From Hyperoodon ampullatus (Eukaryota; Chordata; Mammalia; Artiodactyla; Ziphiidae): a DNA stretch of 64,000 nucleotides. The stretch lies in contig OX457075.1 in assembly GCA_949752795.1 (NCBI GenBank), positions 1,922,001-1,986,000 on the forward strand. Direction: 5' to 3'. Position 1 is the first letter of the stretch; the number at the start of each line of letters is the position of its first letter. A program made the translations under genes and the position numbers. The notes beneath the pieces were generated by a model that ran no database searches, was not told the DNA's origin, and was given only the letters and a program-made list of their open reading frames with translations. Below, piece after piece: positions 1-11,432 of the stretch.

Positions 1-44
1 ATAAGATAAATAATATTCATGATACATGAAAACTTTATGAAATT

Positions 45-178
45 CAAGTTTTGGTGTTTATAGAGCTTTATTGGAACACAGCCATGCTCACTTGTTTATG
101 TATTGTATGACTACTTTTGCTCTGCAATGGTAGATACTGTTGCAACCGGGACTATATGAATCACAAAACTAAAGTATA
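45..178 (-). mobile_element. MER5A-like hAT (Charlie) DNA transposon fragment
   Basis: The stretch reads TTTATTGGAACACAGCCATG, then a TGTTTATGTATTGTATGACT-type segment and GTTGCAACCGGGACTATATG. From memory this matches the reverse complement of the non-autonomous MER5A element. No transposase is encoded. One end appears to be missing. The family name is recalled and was not searched. Confidence 0.6.
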
Positions 179-1366
179 GATGACCCTTGAACAACACGGG
201 TTTTAATTTTTTTTAATATTTTAAAATTTTTTATTCTATTTATACTCTCTTCCATATAATTGTCATAATTTTGTTCTTTATCACAATCATAACTTCCTTG
301 AAAAAGAGATGTGTTCTTACTATACAGAAGTGACATTCTTGTTTTCTTTGTTAGCTTATTTAAGTACCATGTACCACTTCCATACTCCCTGGTGAGTTTC
401 TCTTCTCATATTTAGACTTCCTGCTTCTTAGACTTTCTATCAGTTCTCTCATACCCCTCCCCAATCCCATCCCACCGCCACACATTTTCATTTTCTTGTG
501 GAAATGAGTCATTTTCATGACTCAGTCTAATTTTCCTTCTTTTCCTTTAGCTTTGAACTTCACTAGCACCTGCTCATCTAATCTCTAGTTTCCACCCTCA
601 GATCCAGGATTCTATCCAAATGCAAATTCTCCCACATCCAAACATACCTGCCAACTACTCAGCACCACTTTATATAATCAGCACACCTCTTTACCATCCC
701 TGCTCCAATTAAGCTACCATCACTTCTGTGAGCATATTGTCCTACACTGTGCTCTATTACCTGTTTCTGGGAAGATGTGTTCTGCCAAGGATACATGAAT
801 AGACCTGGAAAGGCTCACATATTGGCACTTCTACTCCACTTTCTTTCATGTGAAATTACAATGCATTAGAGGCCATTTTTAAAGAGATTCTTTTGCTTAT
901 TTTTATATTTGAACCTGATTTAAAGCAGACAAACTTTGGCAAAAAATCACATAAGTACTTGAGGCTGAAAGACAAAGGAAAAAAAGCAAGAAAGAAAATA
1001 GGAGAAAACTATACATACATCACAGACACACAGACACAGAAACGTATATCTGGATTTATTAATATAAATATTCATATTCCATTTTATCACATAATATGTT
1101 TGGCACAGCCATCCTCTTCCAATTACCTAAATCTCAGTATTTCAAGTTAAACTCACCTATCTGGGACTCACAGAAATTCAACTAAAAATGTGGGTGGTCT
1201 GTACTTCAAATTGAATATTATCCTATACACATGTGATTATCATTTTACACTTTTCATGTTTCTTTCATAAAAGTGGTCTCATTTAATCACTTACAGTTGC
1301 TAGTTACAAGCAGTCCAGGACTTTCAGCATTTGTGGCTCATTTGGAGTTGTTGACAGGATACACTT
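179..1366. other. AT-rich non-coding DNA, no gene seen
   Basis: No coding sequence is supported. The first 30 bases (GACCCTTGAACAACACGGGT) resemble the start of a Tigger-like DNA transposon. The similarity fades at once, so I do not call it as a separate feature. The 85-codon frame at 893-1150 has no recognisable motif and is probably chance. Confidence 0.5.
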
Positions 1367-1381
1367 TAAGAGACCGTTTTT

Positions 1382-1608
1382 GTTTGTTTGTTTTGGTTTT
1401 TGGTTTTTTATTTTTTGCGGTACGAGGGCCTCTCACTGTTGTGGCCTCTCCCGCTGCGGAGCACAGGCTCCGGATGCGCAGGCTCAGCGGCCATGGCTCA
1501 CGGGCCCAGCTGCTCTGCGGCATGTGGGATCTTCCCGGACTGGGGCACGAACCCGTGTCCCCTGCATTGGCAGGCGGACTCTCAACCACTGCGCCACCAG
1601 GGAAGCCC
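1382..1608 (-). mobile_element. CHR-type tRNA-Glu-derived SINE, minus strand
   Basis: On the minus strand it begins GGGCTTCCCTGGTGGCGCAG and runs through the tRNA-like head and CHR body to an A-rich tail, seen here as a T/G-rich run at 1382-1417. It is flanked by a 15-bp duplication, TAAGAGACCGTTTTT at 1367-1381 and TAAGAGACAGTTTTT at 1609-1623, with one mismatch. Such duplications are the mark of L1-driven insertion. Open frames crossing it are chance. It appears full length and little diverged. Confidence 0.93.
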
Positions 1609-1794
1609 TAAGAGACAGTTTTTACTTGCAAGATCTTAATTACTTCACTGCCATTGGGAAGCTTGTCAGCACTAGAGGAGAAAGCAGTGTGACAGCTGAG
1701 CCCAATTCAAAGTTATCAGCCACCTCAAAAGCTTACAGTGGTTAAATGTCACATACAAAATTTAACATATAAAAATTAAATTTAATCAATTTAA

Positions 1795-2960
1795 TCAAAA
1801 TTGATTAAAGACCTAAATGTAAGGCCTGAAACTGTAAAACAATTAGGAGAAAACATAGAGGAAAAGATTCATGACCCTGGATTTGGCAATGATTTCTTGG
1901 ATATGTTATGACACCAAAAGCACAGGAAACAGAAGTAAAAATAAACTGGTTATATCAAATTTTAAAATTTTATGCATCAAATGACATATTAAACAGAGTA
2001 AAATGGTAACTTGGAATGTGAGAAAATATTTACAAATACTTTATCTAATTAGGATTAATATCCAGAATATATAAAGAACTCCTACAACTTAACAATAAAA
2101 AACAAATAACCCAATTTTAAAATTAACAAGGATTTGAATATGTATTTCTCCAGAGATGATATGCAAATGGCCAAGAAGTATATGAAAAGAAAAAGTGCTT
2201 AACATCACTAATTATTAGGAAAATAAAAACCAAAATCACAACGATACATCATCTCATACCTATTAGTATGGCTACTACAAAACAAAAACAAAAACAGAAA
2301 ATAACAAGTTGACAAGGTGCAGAGAAATAAGAAGACTTGTGCATTGTTGGTGGAAATGTAAAATGGTGCAGTTTATAGAAAATAGTATGGAGTTCCTCAA
2401 AATATTAAAAATAAAATTACCATATAATCTAGCAATTTCACTTCAGAGTATATAGTCAAAAGAATTGAAAGCAGAGTCTCAAGGAGATATTTGTGTTATG
2501 TTCATAACAACACTACACTTGGTGTCCGTCAATGGATGAATAGATAAACAAAATGTGATATTACATAGCATGAAATATCATTCAGCCTTAAAACAGATTG
2601 AAATTCTGACACATGCTACTACATGAATGAAGTTTGAGGACATTATGCTAAGCAAAAAAAGCTGATCACACCCAAAAAAAATACTGTATGATTCCCCTGA
2701 AATGAGGTATCTAGAAAAGTCAAATTTATAAAAATATATAAAAACAGAAAGTAGGATGGCAGTTGCCCGGGTTTGGGGCGAGAGAAGGCAATAGGGAGTT
2801 GTTGTTTAATGTGTTTAGACTTTAAATTTTGCAAGATGAAAAAGTTCTGGAGATTTGTTGTACAACAATATTTATATACTTAACACTATTGAACAGTACA
2901 CTTAAATTTTTTAAGATGATAATTTTATGTTATGTGTATTTTACCACAGTTTTAAAGTTT
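1795..2960 (+). mobile_element. Old L1, 3' end of ORF2 plus 3' UTR
   Basis: The block starts in the C-terminal part of ORF2 (TTAAAGACCTAAATGTAAGG) and runs through the usual order of L1 segments: a GCAGAGAAATAAGAAGACTT region, a GATGAATAGATAAACAAAAT region, and CATTCAGCCTTAAAACAGAT. The 3' end, TGTGTATTTTACCACAGTTT, recalls old mammalian L1MA/L1MB types. It is 5' truncated, full of stops, and clearly older than the L1s further right. Confidence 0.85.
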
Positions 2961-3052
2961 ATAGATGCTAAGACTCTCTCATTTTGTAATATATTTCACA
3001 TTCCTCTTTGATATAACCCTTTCTTTACCATAATAACACTCATACTCTTATA

Positions 3053-3240
3053 ATGAGGCAGGAGATAGATGGGACCCTGTCTAGACATTTACAACTAGCC
3101 TCCTGTTTACATTTCATGGGGCAGGAAAAAGTGGGCTTCAAGCCGGACACTTACAACTAACCCCCGTTTGCATTTCCTGAGGCAAGAGATAGGTGAGCTC
3201 CAGGTTAGGCATTTGCAATCAGCCTCCTCTTTGCTCTCTG
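3053..3240 (+). repeat. Three tandem units of about 62 bp inside the LTR
   Basis: Units begin at about 3053, 3116 and 3177. Each has a GGCAGGAGATAG-like start, a CATTTACAACTAGCC-like middle and a TTTGCATTTC-like end. The units are diverged, so the array is not recent. Tandem units in U3 often serve as enhancer repeats in LTRs, which is inference here. Confidence 0.7.
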
Positions 3241-3824
3241 AAATGGAAGTAACAACAGAAACAGGGTAAATAGCCAGACTTTGTCTCTTGTGGACACCTT
3301 AAGATAACAGTCTTGGGAGGAACAGAGAGGGGTTAAATCTTATTTGAGTAAAGGTTCAAGAGATCTCTGCTTCCCCCCTCCTTGGGTCAAGGGAGACACT
3401 ACACATATGCAGAAAATCTTGGGGATCAACTCAGGGGACAACATCAGGCCATCATGAGTCTTGCTTCTCTCAGATGCCTTTGAGTCGAGATCCATCTTGG
3501 CTGAGAGGTGCGTGCTCACCTAGGAGGAGGGTCCTGAAACAAATTAGTCAGGGAGGACAAAAAAAGATGATTGACCAGAAGGAAGACAAAGACCTGGAAG
3601 AACTACCCTATATAAATATTTTAACCACCTCTTTACTACGTTCCTCCTCATTAGGGAGGACGTCCATACCCTTTCTGTCTGGGTGTGCATCTCTGCCTTG
3701 CTTCTATATTAACTAAACAAACTGTTTCTCTGTGTGCTCTCCCACTTGTTGTTGTGCTATGTCTCTAATAATCAACTTCATACCTGTTTTTACAGTTTTG
3801 CCTCTGTGAGAAATGTGTTTTTCA
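3054..3824 (+). mobile_element. LTR-like element, possibly a solitary retroviral LTR
   Basis: The stretch starts TGAGGCAGG and ends GTTTTTCA, so it has TG...CA ends. It carries three tandem units of about 62 bp at its 5' side, a TATATAAA box at 3609-3616 and a pyrimidine-rich downstream part with short CTCTGTGTGCTCTCCCACTT-like segments. This is the layout of a retroviral U3-R-U5. I found no paired LTR or internal genes and no clear target duplication. Family not recognised. Confidence 0.45.
3609..3616 (+). promoter_or_regulatory. TATA box of the LTR-like element
   Basis: TATATAAA lies about 215 bases before the proposed LTR end, a suitable place for a U3/R boundary. There is no direct sign of activity. 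Confidence 0.35.
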
Positions 3825-3864
3825 TTAGGGGTAAGATCCAGGGAAAAATAGCTTCTAGCCTCTA

Positions 3865-3937
3865 GCCCTTACTTGTCTGGTGGCTAGGATTCCTGGTTTT
3901 CATCCAGGCTACCCAGGTTCAATTCCTGGACAGGGAA
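3865..3937 (+). pseudogene. tRNA-Glu(TTC)-like sequence, fossil
   Basis: The 73 bases fold as a tRNA with a damaged 5' half. The anticodon stem is CCTGG/CCAGG (3892-3896 and 3904-3908) around the 7-base loop TTTTCAT, giving anticodon TTC at 3899-3901. The T stem is CCAGG/CCTGG (3913-3917 and 3925-3929), perfectly paired, with loop TTCAATT. The 3' end CAGGGAA can pair with CCCT at 3866-3868. The D-arm region keeps GTGGCTAGGATT. The acceptor 5' side carries extra or changed bases, so I call a pseudogene or a tRNA-derived part of a retroelement. It lies 40 bases after the LTR-like element, in sense orientation, so it is not a primer-binding site for that LTR. Confidence 0.7.
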
Positions 3938-4534
3938 TTAAGATCTCACTTTGTACCACCACTCACTGCTGCCTCTCTGAGATCAATAACAAGTAGAGAG
4001 CCATTTTCGTGAAAGAGAGTACAGAGAGCTTTGACATTTGCCTGTGGTGAGCTTATCCAGTGATCTTGAGGAGCCTTGATTTGATGACGTATAAAGCAAG
4101 GTCCAATCTTGATTGCTCAGAGCCATAAGTATCATCCCTAAATACCAAGATTACAAAAATCCTACATAAGCATATATGAGAAAGGTGTAGGACCCAGTTC
4201 TACTTATATCCATCACAGAGCAAAACTGTGAAACATTCAAATGTTCAATCCAGAATGAAGGCTGACATCTGGTGTAGTATTACTAGCCTCCAAAGCACCC
4301 CACATCAGTGGAAAAGACTTTTAGCAACAAAAGGGAAAATGAATGAACTCCATGTCCACTGTAAGACTTTTGCCCATAGAACTGAGAAACCATACAAACC
4401 CCCAGTTTTGTCTAAGTTCCCTCCCCTCCCCATCTCCTTTTAATCCCTCCAACAATTATTGCCCCATCATACTGAGAGTGATGAAAAATGACAAGCAGAG
4501 TGGAGGGTGAGGGATGGAAGAATGGATGGAAGGA
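3938..4534 (+). other. Non-coding, possible retroelement interior
   Basis: No gene is seen. The sequence right after the tRNA-like part (AAGATCTCACTTTGTACCAC) may belong with it to one non-autonomous retroelement. I see no internal retroviral motif. Short open frames (4228-4443 and 4507-4692) have no family signature. Confidence 0.35.
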
Positions 4535-5050
4535 TGCCTGCCATATCAGTAAACAAAGCTATTACAGACATCAAGCCACCACAGCTTCACATCCCCAGGC
4601 CCACCCCCCAACACTCTTCCCTGAAGGTGAGCCCTGAGGGAACTCAAGACGGAGACCAATGGGCTGCTGGATGCCAAGCTCTCAGGCACTGAAGCCACTC
4701 CCAACTGCGCACCCTGAGGGCACTCAGGATGGGAAAAGAAGAGGATACATGCACTAGATAGCTTAGGTACATATCAAAGGAATTATTTCAATGAGCCCAA
4801 ACTCTTGCATTTTCCCACACATAGAAAAATGTTAAAGTCATTAACTTGAGATAGCTGCTTTTCTTTAATTAACAGTAATCTTTTGATGTTCTGACTACTT
4901 GGCCTTTGTTGCAAAACCTCTATAGATCCTGGCTCCTCCCTTACCTCTTTGGAGCGGTCTCTCAGAGCTATCTGAGAGGCTGCATTCTGGGCTTAGGTCT
5001 TCAGTTTTTCCTGCCAAATAAGACATAATTCTCAACTTTTAGGTTTTGCA
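4535..5050 (+). mobile_element. LTR-like repeat, copy 1 (516 bp)
   Basis: The sequence opens TGCCTGCCATATCAGTAAAC and closes CAACTTTTAGGTTTTGCA, giving TG...CA ends. A second copy lies at 18545-18983 in the same orientation, and similarity to it stops at the 5' end proposed here. Shared landmarks include CCCTGAGG-n-ACTCAGGATG, GCATATCAAAGGAATGATTT (copy 2 wording) and AGAACTATCTGAGAGGCTTC-like text. A weak polyadenylation-like AAATAAGACATAA occurs near 5018. No reading frame is kept. Class of retroelement not recognised. Confidence 0.6.
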
Positions 5051-5387
5051 TTTTTTTTCAGTCTACATGAGCAAATAACACTAAGTTCAACGTCAACTAG
5101 CTGCTAACAGAGTAGACAGAGCCAGGACTAAAACTCAGATCTCCTGACTTTGGAAGGGTAAATTACATTACTCTGGAGGACCTTAAATAAATTCCTTCAA
5201 ATTACTGTCACATGGAAGGGATATGCAGTAAACTACCTGCCACTGGAAACTACATAACTGAAATGCACTGTAACCTACCTCAGAGGGAAGCCTAGGCAAA
5301 CACAAGAATAGAGAACAAATACCTTGAATAAGAAAACCAGGTAGAATCCACACTCACTTTGAGTAGTCAGTTTCTGACCAGGAGAAC
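5051..5387. other. Non-coding spacer
   Basis: I see no gene, tRNA or recognised repeat between the two LTR-like elements. Confidence 0.4.
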
Positions 5388-5862
5388 TGAAACAAGAGGG
5401 AAGGGGGCAGGGCACAACCTTTAAAAGAATGACAGCCATAGGACATAACAAAAACTCGTTAGAACCAACTAGGTCCTAGATGGTGGAATGTTTGACTTCC
5501 AGTGGACCTTGAGCCTCATTATACTCACATTGTAATACATTAGCATGCTAAATGATACACCCACCAGCACCAAGACAGTTCTGAGGCTAACAATAAAAGG
5601 CTGAAAAGCAGGCAGTGGCCCAATTCCTGGAAATCTACACCTCTTCCCCAAAATAATTGGAATAATCCTCTCCTCATTAGCCTATGAAATTACCCAGCCC
5701 ATAAAAACTAACCACACCATATTTCGAGGCTCTCTCGCCTTATGAGATGGCCGATACTCTGTCTGTGGAGTGTGTTTCTTTCTAAATAAATCCACTTCTT
5801 AACTATAACTTTGTTTCTCACTGAATTCTTTCTGCAATGAGACATCAAGAACCTCAAATTCA
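5388..5862 (+). mobile_element. Class I ERV-type solitary LTR (475 bp)
   Basis: The element begins TGAAACAAGAG and ends AAATTCA. It has CCCATAAAAACT at 5698-5710 as a TATA-like box and AATAAA at 5786-5791 as a polyadenylation signal, followed by ACTTTGTTTCTCACTGAATT. The spacing of the two signals, about 85 bases, fits an R region. The text around CAACTAGGTCCTAGATGGTG recalls MER4-group LTRs, but I do not name a family. No internal retroviral sequence adjoins. Confidence 0.6.
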
Positions 5863-6181
5863 CTGGGAAGAGAACCATAGCAGCTGCTGCAGCAAAAAAA
5901 CTGGAAACTGAAACCATGCACAGAGAAATTTCAGCCAGTCACTGGAAACTTCAAATAGCGGTGGAGGAGGAGTAGGTAAGTAAATACAACCATATGAGAC
6001 AAATGTTCTGAAGTCTCTACGCCTAACATTTCTACTCTGAAATAACAAATTATCCTATCATTGGGAGACAGCTTCATGTTGGCTTTTCTGTTTTCATTTG
6101 GGGAGGGATGGTTGGTTTTGTTTTGAATTTTTGCTCAGATAATAACCAGAGTTGAATAATAATGTTGAAATCAAGAAACTT

Positions 6182-6268
6182 AGCTGATTCATTTTGTTGC
6201 GCAGTGGAGGCTAAGACAGCCTTGTAAAGCAACCATACTCCAATAAAAATTAATTAAAAAAAGAAAGA
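6182..6268 (+). mobile_element. 87-bp L1 3' tail insertion
   Basis: Only the L1 3' terminus is present: CTGATTCATTTTGTTGCGCA, then GTAAAGCAACCATACTCCAA and an AATTAATTAAAAAAAG-type tail. It is flanked by the 9-bp duplication AAGAAACTT (6173-6181 and 6269-6277), which shows an extreme 5' truncation, not decay of a longer copy. Confidence 0.85.
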
Positions 6269-6277
6269 AAGAAACTT

Positions 6278-7179
6278 GGAATGGAATCTTGAACATATCT
6301 GAGGCCTTAATACATGTAATTTAGCCTGAGCCGCCTGTGACCTACTTAATAAGAGAGCCAACCTATGCATTAATTGTTGTAGCAAATGGAGAATTTTGGT
6401 TAAACGTACTATTCAGATGTGGTCAAGATGGGTTGTGAGAAAACCCTACCCCAGGGCACACAGAACATGAACAGTTCCAGGGATTTCTGCTGCATTTTAG
6501 TCAAATCTTACAATAGCATGGGGGTTACTTCCTTGCCCTGTAATGCTCATGGAGATGAAAGAAACTTGGCTCCTGGTTGAATGCTGATCTAATGAGTTTT
6601 GGGCCCTGATGAGACCTCTTAGGACCTCTCCAACTTCTCCTCTTAGTTCGTTCCAGTCCTGCAGCAGAAGGAAGAGTGAAAACCCAGACACTTGGATTTT
6701 CCAAGTGCTCATACTCTCTAAACCCCTCTATAGTGTTGATTCCCAATTCTGACTGCACATTAAGACATTTGGGGAGTTTTGGAAGTATATCAATACAACC
6801 TGAAAGCAAGGTGGTTGTAACAGAGGCATTATTTGTTTAATCTCTGTGAATCTCTCATGCTCCCTAAAAATAGAAAATAAAAGAAAGCAAACTAGAAGGA
6901 GACACAAGGATAGCACCAAAAAAAGCCATGGACAACATCTTTAACAAACAAAATGACACAGTGCCCCAAATGAGCCCCAAATATGAGTGGTTATGGTCAA
7001 ACCACTGGCAGTAACAATGTCCACGTAGTATAAGTAACTGTGAAGGAGAATAAAAGAAAAGGCAAAGGAAGGGATCCAAATCAGATAGATTGTGAGTTTA
7101 GCAGGCCAATATAAAACCAACAGCTAAATTTGGGAGGAAGCATAATAGACTTGAATTATGGGATGAGTACAAGGGAGTG
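6278..7179. other. Non-coding DNA
   Basis: No gene is supported. At about 6735-6790, GTTGATTCCCAATTCTGACT and TGCACATTAAGACATTTGGG resemble one half of a small hAT-type MITE, too short to call firmly. Minus-strand frames at 6497-7079 have no family signal. Confidence 0.4.
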
Positions 7180-7601
7180 CAGGAAGTGAGCATTTTTTGG
7201 GGGGGGTTAGTGTGCATAAAATTTATTTTATTTATTTTTTTAACAACTTTATTGGAGTATAATTGCTTCACAATGGTGTATTACTTTCTGCTTTATAACA
7301 AAGTGAATCAGTTATACATATACATCTGTTCCCATTTCCCTTCCCTCTTGCATCTCCCTCCCTCCAACCCTCCCTATCCCACCCCTCCAGGGGGCCACAA
7401 AGCACCGAGCTGATATCCCTGTGCTATGCTGCTGCTTCCCATTAGCAATCTACCTTACGTTTGGTACTGTATATATGTCCATGCCTCTCTCTCGCTTTGT
7501 CACAGCTTACATTTGCACTCCCCATATCCTGAGGTCTATTCTCAAGTAGGTCTGTGCCTTTATTCCTGTTTTACCCCTAGGTTCTTCATGACATTTTTTT
7601 C

Positions 7602-10600
7602 TTAAATTCCATATATATGTGTTAGCATACGGTATTTGTCTTTCTCTTTCTGACTTACTTCACTCTGTATGACAGACTCTAGGTCTATCCACCTCATTAC
7701 AAATAGCTCAATTTCGTTTCTTTTTATGGCTGAGTAATATTCCATTTTATATATGTGCCACATCTTCTTTATCCATCCATCTGATGATGGACACTTAGGT
7801 TGTTTCCATCTCTGGGCTATTGTAAATAGAGCTGCAATGAAAATTTTGGTACATGACTCTTTTTGAATTTTGGTTTTCTCAGGATATATGCCCAAGAGTG
7901 GGATTGCTGGGTCATACGGTAGTTCTATTTGTAGTTTTTTAAGGAACCTCCATACTGTTCTCTATAGTGGCTGTACCAATTTACATTCCCAACAGTGTTC
8001 CCTTTTCTCCACACCCTCTCCAGCATTTATTGTTTCTATATTTTTTGATGATGTCTATTCTGCCCGGTGTGAGATGATATCTCATTTTAGCTTTAATTTG
8101 CATTTCTCTAATGGTTAATCGTGTTGGGCATTCTTTCATGTGTTTGTTGGCAGTCTGTATATCTTCTTTGGAGAAATATCTATTTAGATCTTCTTCCCAG
8201 TTTTGGATTGGGTTGTTTTTTTTTTGCTATTGAGCTGCATGAACTGCTTATAAATTTTGGAGATTAATCCTTTGTCACTTGCTTCATTTGCAAATATTTT
8301 CTCCCATTCTGAGGGTTGTCTTTTGGTCTTGTTTATGGTTTCCTTTGCTGTGCAAAAGCTTTGAAGTTTCATTAGGTCCCATTTGTTTATTTTCGTTTTT
8401 ATTTCCATTTCTCTAGGAGGTGGGTCAAAAAGGATCTTGCTGTGATTTATGTCATAGAGTACTCTGCCTATGTTTTCCTCTAAGAGTTTGATAGTGTCTG
8501 GTCTTACATTTAGGTCTTTAATCCATTTTGAGCTTATTTTTGTGTATGCTGTTAGGGAGTGATCTAATCTCATACGTTTACATGTAATTGTCCAGTTTTC
8601 CCAGCACTACTTATTGAAGAGGCTGTTCTTTCTCCACTGTACATTCCTGCCTCCTTTATCAAAGATAAGGTGACCATATGTGTATGGGTTTATCTCTGGG
8701 CTTTCTATCCTGTTCCATTGATCTATCTTTCTGTTTTTGTGCCAGTACCACACTGTCTTGATTACTGTAGCTTTGTAGTATAGTCTGAAGTCAGGGAGCC
8801 TGATTCCTCCAGCTCCGTTTTTCGTTCTCAAGATTGCTTTGGCTATTCGGGGTCTTTTGTTTTTCCATACAAATTTTGAAATTTTTTGTTCTAGTTCTGT
8901 GAAAAATGCCAGTGGTAGTTTGATAGGGATTGCATTGAATCTGTAGATTGCTTTGGGTAGTAGAGTCATTTTCACAATATTGATTCTTCCAATCCAGGAA
9001 CATGATATATCTCTCCATCTACATATCTCTCTGATTTTTAATTTCTTTCATCATTGTCTTATAATTTTCTGCATACAGGTTTTTGTCTCCTTAGGTAGGT
9101 TTATTCCTAGATATTTTATTCTTTTTGTTGCAGTGGTAAATGAGAGTGTTTTCTTGATTTCACTTTCAGATTTTTCAGCATTAGGATACAGGAATGCCAG
9201 AGATTTCTGTGCATTAATTTTGTATTCTGCTACTTTACCAAATTCATTGATTAGCTCTAGTAGTTTTGGGGTAGCATCTTTACGATTCATCTGCAAACAG
9301 TGACAGCTTTACATCTTCTTTCCCGATTTGGAATCCTTTTATTTCCTTTTCTTCTCTGATTTCTATGGCTAAAACTTCCAAAACTATGTTGAATAATAGT
9401 GTTGAGAGTGGGCAGCCTTGTTTTCTTCCTGATCTTAGTGGAAATGGTTTCAGTTTTTCACCATTGAGGATGATGTTGGCTGTGGGTTTGTCATATATGG
9501 CCTTTATTATGTTGAGGAAAGTTCCCTCTATGCCTATTTTCTGCAGGGTTTTTGAATTTTGTCGAAAGCTTTCTCTTCGTCTATTGAGATGATCATGTGG
9601 TATTTCTCCTTCAATTTGTTAATATGGTGTATCACGTTGATTGATTTGCGTATATTGAAGAATCCTTGCATTGCTGGAATAAACCCCACTTCATCATGGT
9701 GTATGATACTTTTAATATGCTGTTGGATTCTCTTTGCTAGTATTTTGTTGAGGATTTTTGCATCTATGTTCATCAGTGATATTGGCCTGTAGTTTTCTTT
9801 CTTTGTGACATCCTTGTCTGCTTTTGGTATCAAGGTGATGGTGGCCTCGTAGAATGAGTTTGGGAGTGTTCCTCCCTCTGCTATATTTTGGAAGAGTTTG
9901 AGAAGGATAGGTGCTAGCTCTTCTCTAAATGCTTGATAGAATTCTCCTGTGAAGCCATCTGGTCCTGGGTTTTTGTTTGTTGGAAGATTTTTAATCACAG
10001 TTTCAATTTCAGTGCTTGTGATTGGTTTGTTCATATTTTCTATTTCTTCCTGATTCAGTCTTGGCAGGTTGGGCAATTCTAAGAATTTGTCCATTTCTTC
10101 CAGGTTGTCCATTTTATTGGTATAGAGTTGCTTGTAGTAAAGTCTCATGATCTTTTGTATTTCTGCAGTATCTGTTGTTACTTCTCCTTTTCCATTTCTA
10201 ATTCTATTGATTTGAGTCTTCTCCCTTTTTTTCCTGATGAGTCTGGCTAATGGTTTATCAATTTTCTTTATCTTCTCAAATAACCAACTTTTAGTTTTAT
10301 TGATCTTTGCTATTCTTTCCTTCATTTCTTTTTCATTTATTTCTGATCTGATCTTTATGATTTCTCTCCATCTGGTAACCTTGGGGCTTTTTTGTTCTTC
10401 TTTCTCTAATTGCTTTAGGTGCAAGGTCAGGTTGTTTATTCGAGATGTTTCCTGTTTCTTAAGGTGCGATTGTTTTGCTATAAACTTCCCTCTTAGAACT
10501 GCTTTTGCTGCATCCCATAGACTTTGGGTCGTCATGTCCCATTGTCATTGGTTTCTAGGTATTTTTTCAATTCCTCTTTGATTTCTTCAAAGATCACTTC

Positions 10601-11374
10601 ATTCTTAAGTAGTGTATTGTTTAGCTTCCATGTGTTTGTATTTTTTACAGCTCTTTTCCTGTAATTGATATCTAGTCTCATAGTATTGTGGTTGGAAAAG
10701 ATACTTGATACAATTTCAATTTTCTTAAATTTACCAAGGTTTGATTTGTGACCCAAGATATGATCTATCCTGGAGAATGCTCCATGAGCACTTGAGAAAA
10801 ATGTGTATTCTGTTGTTTTTGGATGGAATGTCCTATAAATATCAATTAACTGCTTCTTTTTTAATGTATCATTTAAAGCTTGTGTTTCCTTACTTATTTT
10901 CATTTTGGATGATCTGTCCATTGGTGAAGGTGGGGTGTTGAAGTCCCCTACTATGAGTGTGTTACAGTCAATTTCCCCTTTTATGGTTGTTAGTATTTGC
11001 CTTATGTATTGAGGTGCTACTATGTTGGGTGCATAAATATTTACAATTGTTATGTCTTCTTCATCGATCGATCCCTTGATCATTATGTAGTGTCCTTCTT
11101 TGTCTCTTCTAATAGTCTTTATTTTAAAGTCTATTTTGTCTGATATGGGAATTGTTACTCCAGCTTTCTTTTGATTTCCATTTGCATGGAATATGTTTTT
11201 CCATCCCCTTATTTTCAGTCTGTATGTGTCTCTAGGTCTGAAGTGGGTCTCTTGTAGACAGCATATATATTGGTCTTATTTTTGTATCCATTCAGCCAAT
11301 CTGTGTGTTTTGGTGGGAGCATTTAGTCCATTTACATTTGAGGTAATTATCAATATGTGTCTTCCTATTCCCAT
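7602..11374 (-). pseudogene. L1 ORF2 (endonuclease/reverse transcriptase), copy A, broken
   Basis: The frame would start at the ATG at 11374-11372 and end near 7602, about the 1,270-codon span usual for L1 ORF2p. ORF2p nicks target DNA and reverse-transcribes L1 RNA at the nick. Open pieces are 11083-10532 (endonuclease with IYAPN, GDFNTP and RIDHIL motifs), 10535-9534 (RT fingers and palm with [12 protein letters not shown]), 9296-9051, 8975-8607, 8573-8184 and 7895-7602 (C-terminal domain). The endonuclease N-terminus has a stop soon after the start. About 20 bases are missing just after the first Asp of the RT motif FADD (about 9288), and another small gap lies near 9540. It is certainly dead. 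Confidence 0.93.
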
Positions 11375-11432
11375 TTTCTTAATTGTTTTGGGTTTGTTAT
11401 TGTAGGTATTTTCCTTCTGTTGTGTTTCTTGA

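Noticed and set aside
1273..1745. Overlapping frames of 112-121 codons
   Set aside because: They cross the minus-strand SINE; the GC-rich SINE body gives open frames in many copies (also at 21890-22320, 25384-25750, 36318-36612).
3865..3937. Functional tRNA gene
   Set aside because: The 5' half does not fold well, the B box has a mismatch and there is no T-run terminator directly after it.
6735..6790. Half of a hAT-type MITE
   Set aside because: Only about 50 bases look alike and the partner end is absent; too little to call.
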